This document shows positions 58,044 through 64,000 of a DNA stretch of 64,000 nt, piece by piece (the stretch's first letter is position 1; every line of letters begins with the position of its first letter). A model generated the notes under the pieces. The model had not been told where the DNA came from. It searched no databases and saw only the letters and a list, made by a program, of their open reading frames with translations. The translations under genes were made by a program, and so were the position numbers. Source of the DNA: DSVQ01 sp964484765 (GTDB lineage Bacteria > Planctomycetota > Planctomycetia > Planctomycetales > Planctomycetaceae); NCBI GenBank assembly GCA_964484765.1, contig CAZAGI010000040.1, forward strand, positions 1-64,000, given 5' to 3'.

Positions 58044-60098
58044 ATGCATCGTCGCACATTGTTGAAATCCTCCACGGCCGCGATCGCCGGGGCCGCGTGG
58101 GCGCAGCGATTATGGGCCCAGGCTGGCGGCAGCGCGGTTGCGCCGTTCAATCGCTTCACACGCATGGTGCATGAGTTCTACGAACAGCAGATTGCGGCGG
58201 CGGTCGAGGTCGGGTTGAAACGCAAAGCGGCGCTCAACAGCAAGGCCGATGCGGAAGCCTACGTGAAGTTCGTGCAGGAGAAAATTCAGCAGGCATTCGG
58301 ACCCTGGCCGGAAAAGACGCCGCTGAAACCGCGCATCAGCGGCATCGTCGACCGTGACGTCTACACCATCGAAAAAGTCCTGTTCGAGAGCCGCCCCGAA
58401 TTTTTCATCACGGCGAATCTGTACGTCCCTAAGGGACGCAAATTCCCGTTGCCCGGGGTTGTCGGCTCGTGCGGTCACTCGGTGAACGGCAAAGCGGCGG
58501 AAGCGTATCAATCGTTCGCGCAGGGACTCGCGCGGCAGGGCTATGTCGTGCTGATTTTCGACCCCATCGGTCAGGGCGAACGGTTTCAGCATCCCGATGA
58601 ACAACTGCAAAAATCCACGGTCGGTGCGGGGGTGCTGGAACATCTTCACGACGGGAACCAGCAGTTTCTTATCGGTGAATTCTTCGGTGCGTGGCGGGCG
58701 TGGGACGGCATGCGGGCGCTCGATTATCTGCTCAGCCGGCCGGAAGTTGACCCGAAACACGTCGGCATCACCGGTAATTCCGGCGGCGGCACGATGACCA
58801 TGTGGCTCTGCGGAGTCGAGCGGCGGTGGACGATGGCCGCGCCGAGTTGTGCGGTGACACAGTTCCGCCGGAATTTTCAGAACGAACTGCCAGCGGATAC
58901 GGAGCAATGCCCGCCGCGCGTGCTGGCGATGGGGCTCGAACACGATGATTTTCTCGCGGCGATGGCTCCCAAGCCAGTGATCATCATGGCCCAGGAGCGC
59001 GACTACTTCGATGCCCGCGGCTCGGAATTTGCCTATCAGAATCTGAAAAAACTCTACGGCCTGCTCGGCGCCGAACAGAACGTTCAACTCCATGTCGGAC
59101 CGGATGAACACGGCTATTCGCGGCCCAATCGGGAGGCGATGTACGGCTTCTTCAACCAGCAGACGAAAGTCGCCGAAGGTCATACCGAACCGGCGCTCAT
59201 CATCGAGAAAGACGCCACGCTGCAGGTGCTGCCGCACTGGCAAGTCAGTGAGGTTCCCTCACGCACCGTGGTTGATTTCACCCGTGATACGGCGATAGCG
59301 CACGCGAAGCATCGGCCTGTGCTGAAGGGAGGTGCCCTCCGCGCGGCGATCACCGACGTCCTGCGGTTGCCCAAGGAACGCGACCGCATCGACTACCGCA
59401 TTTTGCGCGGCACATCGGGCCGCAAATATCCGTTGCCGAATTTCACAAACTATGCCGTGCAGACAGAGCCGGGTATCGAAGCGATTGTCACCCGGCTCAG
59501 CACCAAGACACACATTTCCCGACCCACGCGCGGCATTCCGGAATGTACATTGTATGTGTCGCATCACTCTGCGGACGCTGAGCTGCGCGATGAGGACTGG
59601 CTGGCGGAGATTGTGAAGGCCTCGGGTGAAATGCCGTTTTATGCGGTGGATGTCCGCGGCATCGGCGATTCGCGCCCCGATACCTGCGGCGGCGTGTCGA
59701 CCTATCTCGGCGCCTATGGCAACGACTATTTCTACGCTGCCCACGGAGTAATGCTGGACCGCCCGTATCCCGGACAGCGGACGCTCGATCTGTTGCAGGT
59801 GCTCGACTGGCTGAAGTCCGTTGGCCATGATCGCGTGCATCTCATCGCCAACGGCTGGGGGACGATTCCCGCGACGTTTGCCGCCGTGGTATCGCCGGTC
59901 GTGTCAGAAGTCACATTGCGACACGCGCTGACGTCGTACCACGACATCGCCATCGCCGAGCATTACACGTGGCCGCTGTCGTCGTTTGTCCCCGGCATCC
60001 TCAAACACTTCGATCTGCCGGATTGTTACGCGGCGCTGCAGGAGAAAGGCTTGAAGCAGGATCAACCTTGGGATGCGGATGGGAAAGTGGTTGGATAA
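58044..60098 (+). CDS. Tat-exported two-domain alpha/beta hydrolase
   Basis: A 684-residue protein with ATG at 58044. A twin-arginine leader, 'HRRTLLKSSTAAIAGAAWA', is present. The first domain (about 60-390) has an acetyl-xylan-esterase/prolyl-oligopeptidase-like alpha/beta fold with nucleophile Ser246 in 'GNSGGG'. A second alpha/beta-hydrolase-like half (about 430-680) follows, but its nucleophile elbow reads 'ANGWGT' instead of GxSxG, so that copy is probably non-catalytic. The likely substrate is an ester of a polysaccharide or other polymer. It is followed by a dispersed palindrome and a convergent ceramidase-like gene. Confidence 0.82.
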   Translation: MHRRTLLKSSTAAIAGAAWAQRLWAQAGGSAVAPFNRFTRMVHEFYEQQIAAAVEVGLKRKAALNSKADAEAYVKFVQEKIQQAFGPWPEKTPLKPRISGIVDRDVYTIEKVLFESRPEFFITANLYVPKGRKFPLPGVVGSCGHSVNGKAAEAYQSFAQGLARQGYVVLIFDPIGQGERFQHPDEQLQKSTVGAGVLEHLHDGNQQFLIGEFFGAWRAWDGMRALDYLLSRPEVDPKHVGITGNSGGGTMTMWLCGVERRWTMAAPSCAVTQFRRNFQNELPADTEQCPPRVLAMGLEHDDFLAAMAPKPVIIMAQERDYFDARGSEFAYQNLKKLYGLLGAEQNVQLHVGPDEHGYSRPNREAMYGFFNQQTKVAEGHTEPALIIEKDATLQVLPHWQVSEVPSRTVVDFTRDTAIAHAKHRPVLKGGALRAAITDVLRLPKERDRIDYRILRGTSGRKYPLPNFTNYAVQTEPGIEAIVTRLSTKTHISRPTRGIPECTLYVSHHSADAELRDEDWLAEIVKASGEMPFYAVDVRGIGDSRPDTCGGVSTYLGAYGNDYFYAAHGVMLDRPYPGQRTLDLLQVLDWLKSVGHDRVHLIANGWGTIPATFAAVVSPVVSEVTLRHALTSYHDIAIAEHYTWPLSSFVPGILKHFDLPDCYAALQEKGLKQDQPWDADGKVVG

Positions 60099-60110
60099 TG
60101 CGATCTTACC

Positions 60111-60175
60111 AGCCCGAAGCGCAAGCGCCGGGTCTCTCTTCGCATGAAAGTCACCCGGCGCTTGCGCTTCGGGCT
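60111..60175. repeat. Perfect 23-bp palindromic intergenic repeat, copy 2
   Basis: Arms 60111-60133 (agcccgaagcgcaagcgccg…) and 60153-60175 are perfect inverted complements with a 19-nt loop. Three positions differ from copy 1 (32942-33003), and each is changed on both arms so base pairing is kept. It lies between convergent genes and may also serve as a terminator-like structure. Confidence 0.85.
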
Positions 60176-60184
60176 TATGCCGCG

Positions 60185-61552
60185 CTATTCCCTAATCTGC
60201 TTCACCAATCGCGTCACACCGTCCGTGATGCGGGTTTCGATGTCCCCTGCCCAGCGCAGTGCCGGACGGCCGTATTCGTAAAGGTTCGAGCCGCCCTCGT
60301 AACCGCCTTCGTCCCACACGCGGCGGCTGGGGATGTACGAGATCATGTCGTCCGCATAGCCGCAGACCCATGTGCCGGGGCCGTACTCGGTTTTGAACCG
60401 CAGCGCGTAGTCGACCACGGTCTCGGCCCCCATGCCGATGACGAGCATCTCGTTACCAAGCCGCCAGGCATGCAGCGGATAGGGATACGCCGCTTCGAAT
60501 TTGTGGCCGCCATCAAGTTTCTTCAGCAACCGGGCGGACCAGCGCGCTTTGATCGCATTCGCGTCGGTTGTCAGTGCCTGCAGTTCTTCGCGCGTCATCA
60601 CGTGCAGATAGGGTAGGTCGACCAGCTCGAAACTCGTCTTCAAGCCGCTGGAGACTGGTTTCAACGGTGTTTGCAGTGTCTCTTCCACAGCAACCGCGAG
60701 CATGTGGCCATACTTCTCGCAGAGTTCGACTTTGCGTCTTGGCAAGGGGTTCTGATCGCCGCCGCAGGTGTTGACGAACATCGCCGTCGCGCCGGGATGT
60801 CTTTCTTCCAGTTCCTTCTGTGCGAAGCCGGGGTAGTCGCCGCACCAGGTGAGAAAGCTGAGCGTGGTGGGATGACATGCGTAACCGAAAAGAATCGCCG
60901 CGAGTTTTCCATCCGGCCGTGTGACCGTGAGCACGGGAACACTGTGATCGACCGGGCCAACGAGCGGCTTTCCCTCAATGATCAGATTTTGCACATCGGC
61001 TTCCCGATTGTTGCGGCGATTGACCGCGAACGTGCAGCGGCCCTCGCCCTGTTGCAACTTCGCAGGAGCCAGATTTGCCAGCGCTTCACCGACCAGCGTG
61101 ACCGTCTTCGTGACCATCGCATCGGTGTATTCGGCGACCAGCGTTTCCTGCTCGGCTTCGACGGGGTAATAGTCGATGAGGTCGTCCCCCAGCCGCGGCC
61201 CGCAGTGATTGTGCGAGAACGTGAACATCACCTGCTGGCGTTCAAGCTTGTACTTCTCCTTCAGCTGCACAAACACGCGGTCACTCATACTCCGCGGCAC
61301 GCCCTGAAAATCACTGGTGATGAGCACCGCGCGGTGACCTTTGTCGTCCCCCAACGCGAGGGCCTTCATCCACAGATCATGCAGTTTTCCATCGGGGGTA
61401 CGCTTCGATCCATACCCCGCGAGCCAGACGGATTTCTCCGGTGTGATGACCGCCCGGGCCACGCCGGCTTTCCAGGGAAAATCATTCGCTGCCGAGAACG
61501 TTGGCGTATTGAACACGATCAGGATGAATGCGATCCGGAAGAACATGGCCAT
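60185..61552 (-). CDS. Neutral-ceramidase-like secreted protein
   Basis: A 455-residue protein with ATG at 61552 (another at 61546); a frame extension to 61762 crosses a dispersed repeat and is rejected. The signal peptide is 'MFFRIAFILIVFNTPTFSA'. The neutral/alkaline ceramidase N-terminal fold is shown by 'KAGVARAVITPEKSVWLAGY', 'LITSDFQGVP' and 'FTFSHNHCGPRL', with the metal-binding His residues there and in 'FGYACHPTTL'. At 455 residues it lacks the large C-terminal domain of true ceramidases. Planctomycete members are of unknown substrate. Confidence 0.83.
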   Translation of the reverse strand: MAMFFRIAFILIVFNTPTFSAANDFPWKAGVARAVITPEKSVWLAGYGSKRTPDGKLHDLWMKALALGDDKGHRAVLITSDFQGVPRSMSDRVFVQLKEKYKLERQQVMFTFSHNHCGPRLGDDLIDYYPVEAEQETLVAEYTDAMVTKTVTLVGEALANLAPAKLQQGEGRCTFAVNRRNNREADVQNLIIEGKPLVGPVDHSVPVLTVTRPDGKLAAILFGYACHPTTLSFLTWCGDYPGFAQKELEERHPGATAMFVNTCGGDQNPLPRRKVELCEKYGHMLAVAVEETLQTPLKPVSSGLKTSFELVDLPYLHVMTREELQALTTDANAIKARWSARLLKKLDGGHKFEAAYPYPLHAWRLGNEMLVIGMGAETVVDYALRFKTEYGPGTWVCGYADDMISYIPSRRVWDEGGYEGGSNLYEYGRPALRWAGDIETRITDGVTRLVKQIRE

Positions 61553-61630
61553 CACGATTCCTTGAAAAGACAATCCATCGCGAGCGAACGAGAGATCATG
61601 ACGGCTTACGCGAGCGAAGCCAAACGATTG

Positions 61631-61772
61631 AACTCGTTCCCACGCTCTGCGTGGGAATGCTAGCCGCGACGCTCTGCGTCGTCTTCGGATTTCCAACAGG
61701 ATGCTACCGACAGCCCGATGTCGACGCGGAGCGTCTCGATCGTGTGTTCCCCCGAGGAGCATGCGAACAAGT
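61631..61772. repeat. About 142-bp dispersed repeat, copy 1
   Basis: Begins aactcgttcccacgctctgc and ends …gcatgcgaacaagt. It aligns over its length with 62480-62620, including the shared gccgcgacgctctgcgtcgt block and gatgtcgacgcggagcgtct block. The ends are roughly inverted (aactcgttccc versus the complement of gaacaagt). It is non-coding and abuts the stop of the next gene. Probably a MITE-like or REP-like element. Confidence 0.75.
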
Positions 61773-61778
61773 GGATCA

Positions 61779-62315
61779 CTACGGCCGCTTCAGAAATCGC
61801 GTCAGGTCGAGCTTCTCCACCTTGCGGGATCCCTCAAGCCTCACTCCTTCACCCTGATCTTCAAATCGCTCGGCGGACGCGAGATGAAGCTGCAGATCTT
61901 CCGGCTTGTAGTACACCCAGCCTTGTTTCTCGCCGCCCATCGACCATCCGATTCGCGTCTCACCCGCTTTAATGGTGAGTTCTCCGCCATCATACTTTCC
62001 GTCGGTGTAACGCTCGAAAATGGTCCCTTCGCCGACGATTTCCTCTGTTGCACCATTCTTCAGATAACGAAAGCGGTAGCGAACCTGCTTGTCGATGGCC
62101 TCATCGAAGACGACGCCTGCGACACCCTTTGCCGTCACAGCCACCAGCATCTGATTTTTATAGTGCACCGGGGCCGCAATCATTCCGGAATTATCGTTCG
62201 CCGACCCGTAAGATGAAGGATCGGGTTCTTCCTGGTCCGAATGGGCCTGTCCCGTTGAGAAGACCAGCGATCCTGCAACAAGGCACGCTAACCAGATCCA
62301 ATTCCGAGTCGGCAC
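61779..62315 (-). CDS. Small secreted protein of unknown function
   Basis: A 178-residue protein. I chose the GTG at 62315 because a strong Shine-Dalgarno (aggag) lies 7 nt upstream and a signal peptide follows at once ('NWIWLACLVAGSLVFSTGQA'); a longer frame to 62357 has no such signal. The mature part is beta-rich with 'YRFRYLKNGATEEIVGEGTI' and 'DGGELTIKAGETRIGWSMGG'. No family is recognised. The gene lies between two copies of the 141-bp repeat; its stop is 7 bp from copy 1. Confidence 0.65.
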   Translation of the reverse strand: MPTRNWIWLACLVAGSLVFSTGQAHSDQEEPDPSSYGSANDNSGMIAAPVHYKNQMLVAVTAKGVAGVVFDEAIDKQVRYRFRYLKNGATEEIVGEGTIFERYTDGKYDGGELTIKAGETRIGWSMGGEKQGWVYYKPEDLQLHLASAERFEDQGEGVRLEGSRKVEKLDLTRFLKRP

Positions 62316-62393
62316 GGGGAGGCTCCTGATTCTGATTCGTGATGTTGAAGGAGACACATGCTGATCATATCAACCGTGTCGATCGAGTGAAGA

Positions 62394-62477
62394 TCAACTC
62401 GGTGGCATCGCCGATGGCTCGACGAACCCGTGTTGCCGCATCCATTCCAGATACGTCAGCGCGCAGCGGTTCAAGTT
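62394..62477 (-). pseudogene. Remnant of a sugar-phosphate-isomerase C terminus
   Basis: On the minus strand this reads N-L-N-R-C-A-L-T-Y-L-E-W-M-R-Q-H followed by GFVEPSAMPPS and a stop. It matches the last residues of the intact neighbour (NLDRYARTYLDWMRQH) at 12 of 16 positions. It has no start and no upstream domain, because the 141-bp repeat begins 3 bp away. It is a broken paralogue or a duplicated 3' end. Confidence 0.7.
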
Positions 62478-62479
62478 TT

Positions 62480-62620
62480 AACTCGTTCCCACGCTCTGCG
62501 CGGGAATGTCGGCCGCGACGCTCTGCGTCGTCTTCCATTTTCAACATGATGCACCGACACTCCGATGTCGACGCGGAGCGTCTCGACCGTGTGCTCCCAC
62601 GCGGAGCATGGGAACAAGTT
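62480..62620. repeat. 141-bp dispersed repeat, copy 2
   Basis: Same element as 61631-61772, same orientation. Begins aactcgttcccacgctctgc and ends gcatgggaacaagtt. The outer sequences are imperfect terminal inverted repeats. It separates the isomerase gene (stop 3 bp away) from a truncated paralogous 3' fragment, which points to insertion or recombination at this site. Confidence 0.78.
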
Positions 62621-62623
62621 GAA

Positions 62624-63520
62624 TCAGGCAATCAACTCATGTTGCCGCATCCAATCCAGATACGTCCGTGCGTAACGATCCAGATTCTCAATCTGTCCCC
62701 CGCCGCGAACGGGCGAGCACATTTCGTAGGTGGCCAAGCCGGTGAAGCCGCCGTCCTTGAGGCCGGTAAAGAATGCCGGGTAGTCAATGAAGCCGGTGCC
62801 GAACGGGACAGCCCGAACCAGTGGCGTGGGGCGATGATCGTAGTTGACCAACTCGGGACGATAGGCGAACCGCTCGAAGCGGACATAATCCGCATTCGTG
62901 GTGATGACGGTGTACGGTGCGGCCTTTTTCGCGGCGGTGTATAGATCTTCGCCGCGCAAGGCCGGAGACCACGCATCAAACCCAAGCTTGCAGTTCGGGC
63001 GATCAACGTCGGAGAGCAATTCCAGCAGCGCGGAGGTTTCCACGGCGAGATCGTGATGGTTCTGGACGGCGATCGTTTGCCCGCGCGGTTGGACACGATC
63101 GCAGACTTCACGCAGAAATTGCACCGTTATGTTCCACACGCGCGCGGTATCGCCGTCAGTGCGTTCATAGCCGGTGAAGACCCGGAGCGTCTGTGTGCCG
63201 AGGTGTGCCCCCAACTGCGACAACCGGTCGATGTACGCAATCTGCATTTCGAGGTACGGCACTTCGGTAGCGGAACCGCCGGCGGTGTCGACATACGCTC
63301 CGATAATCGGCACGGCTACGCCGCAGTCGTCCATGACACGCCGCAACGCCGCGACTTGGTCCTCGTGAAAATCGAGCACCGACAGATGCGGTCGTTTTCC
63401 GGCGACCATCACCTGGCGATAACCCAACCGCGCCGCGTGCCGGACGAATTCCGGCAGCGATAACGCCGCCTGCCCCCACAAACCGGCATAGCTGACGGAA
63501 AACAACGCGGGTGTGAACAT
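62624..63520 (-). CDS. Xylose-isomerase-like TIM-barrel protein (sugar phosphate isomerase/epimerase)
   Basis: A 298-residue protein starting at ATG 63520. It has the (beta/alpha)8 AP-endonuclease-2/xylose-isomerase-like fold typical of the sugar phosphate isomerase/epimerase family: 'YRQVMVAGKRPHLSVLDFHE', 'IAVQNHHDLAVET' (metal-binding His/Asp), 'KLGFDAWSPAL' and the terminal 'GLATYEMCSP' with the last metal Glu. Length matches the family. The exact sugar is unknown. Only 3 bp separate its stop from a dispersed repeat, so its C terminus may have been reshaped by that event. Confidence 0.82.
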   Translation of the reverse strand: MFTPALFSVSYAGLWGQAALSLPEFVRHAARLGYRQVMVAGKRPHLSVLDFHEDQVAALRRVMDDCGVAVPIIGAYVDTAGGSATEVPYLEMQIAYIDRLSQLGAHLGTQTLRVFTGYERTDGDTARVWNITVQFLREVCDRVQPRGQTIAVQNHHDLAVETSALLELLSDVDRPNCKLGFDAWSPALRGEDLYTAAKKAAPYTVITTNADYVRFERFAYRPELVNYDHRPTPLVRAVPFGTGFIDYPAFFTGLKDGGFTGLATYEMCSPVRGGGQIENLDRYARTYLDWMRQHELIA

Positions 63521-63556
63521 GGCAATGGCTTTGGAATAGGATGGAGCAGGCCACCT

Positions 63557-64000
63557 TCACACGCCGGCGCGGTTCCGCGGAACAGCCAGCATGAAGCAAA
63601 ACAACACGGGTGGAATCAAACCGAGGGCAGCCAATCCATAGATCATCTTCACTCGCTTGCCCCGATCGATATTGAGAGCGGCGAGTTGAGTTTCCGTTGC
63701 AGCTTCCAGATCATCGAAGTTCGTAATCACGAATCGATCGACTTCCGTCTGGCGATACTGTCCTTGTGTGGGGTGCAAGCCGGTGGGAAGGACTCGAAAA
63801 ACTCCTGCTTTGTTTCGCACCAGAATCTCACAAAATTGGATGTCATCCCAGTCGTAAACGAACGACCGATCTGAATGAGCGGCGATTTGGAAATCGTTGA
63901 CCTTCGAGGAAAGGACAACAAGGTTCCGGAAACGTGAATAGGGGAGGGGCGAACGCTGTCCATCCCGGCCGATAGCACCGATCGGCGTAACCGAGAGTTC
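63557..64000 (-). CDS. Partial gene: C-terminally membrane-anchored protein, 5' end off the window
   Basis: The minus-strand frame is open from the right window edge to a stop at 63557, giving 148 codons with no stop. The readable protein contains 'DRSFVYDWDDIQFCEILV', 'VLPTGLHPTQGQYRQTEVDR' and 'FDDLEAATETQLAALN', then a transmembrane helix 'MIYGLAALGLIPPVLFCFML' and a basic tail. A GTG at 63820 could be mistaken for its start, but the upstream part has the same protein-like composition. No family recognised. It ends 37 bp before the isomerase gene start and may be upstream in the same operon. Confidence 0.6.
   Translation of the reverse strand, partial: ELSVTPIGAIGRDGQRSPLPYSRFRNLVVLSSKVNDFQIAAHSDRSFVYDWDDIQFCEILVRNKAGVFRVLPTGLHPTQGQYRQTEVDRFVITNFDDLEAATETQLAALNIDRGKRVKMIYGLAALGLIPPVLFCFMLAVPRNRAGV

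Overview
The window is GC-rich chromosomal DNA from a member of the Planctomycetota, most likely a Planctomycetales/Planctomycetaceae-type bacterium. The evidence is gene content: two DUF1501 proteins, two DUF1549/DUF1553 proteins with CxxCH motifs, a DUF4175-like coiled-coil protein beside a von Willebrand (VWA) protein, a neutral-ceramidase-like protein, a xylose-isomerase-like TIM barrel and a very large bacterial alpha-2-macroglobulin. Genes are loosely packed, many start with GTG or TTG, and intergenic regions carry dispersed palindromic repeats. I saw no rRNA, tRNA, CRISPR array, phage or insertion sequence.

Left part (1-31 kb): a TPR-like lipoprotein, ComEC, a three-gene envelope operon (VWA, DUF4175-like, small secreted partner), a GNAT acetyltransferase, FtsH, a HAD hydrolase, a GAF-SpoIIE phosphatase, a WD40 protein, a membrane protein, a Cys/Ala/Pro-repeat secreted protein ending at a strong UUCG terminator, a DUF11-like protein, an HlyD-type adaptor, the 2054-residue alpha-2-macroglobulin, and a translationally coupled DUF1501-DUF1549/1553 pair.

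Centre (31-49 kb): the most interesting region. On the minus strand a four-gene operon reads: a giant Pfa/HglE-like polyketide or fatty-acid synthase (48464 to 38566), a FabL-like short-chain dehydrogenase, a GH3-family acyl-amido synthetase and a Rieske oxygenase, ending at a hairpin terminator at 34604-34635. The synthase fuses on one chain the activities that PUFA synthases normally split over several proteins: KS, CLF-like KS with Cys replaced by Asp, AT, at least two tandem ACPs, KR and two DH. It also carries an internal C45 (acyl-CoA:6-APA acyltransferase-like) Ntn-hydrolase domain between the ACPs and the KR. A run of exactly 100 N lies inside the first ACP. The neighbouring ACP copy predicts a true gap of 134 bp plus whole 333-bp units, so the apparent frame break is an assembly artefact. 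No phosphopantetheinyl transferase or PfaD-type enoyl reductase is present. The product is unknown; a long acyl chain released as an amide is my working hypothesis. A MATE exporter lies nearby but is not in the operon.

Right part (49-64 kb): a QueD/PTPS-type enzyme and GlmS meeting at a shared terminator hairpin, a LamG-DUF1549-DUF1553 protein, a class C beta-lactamase-like serine hydrolase with a C-terminal extension, a DUF2059 protein, a Tat-exported two-domain alpha/beta hydrolase, a ceramidase-like protein, a small secreted protein between two copies of a 141-bp repeat, a sugar-phosphate isomerase-like protein with a broken paralogous 3' fragment beside it, and a partial membrane-anchored gene running off the right edge.
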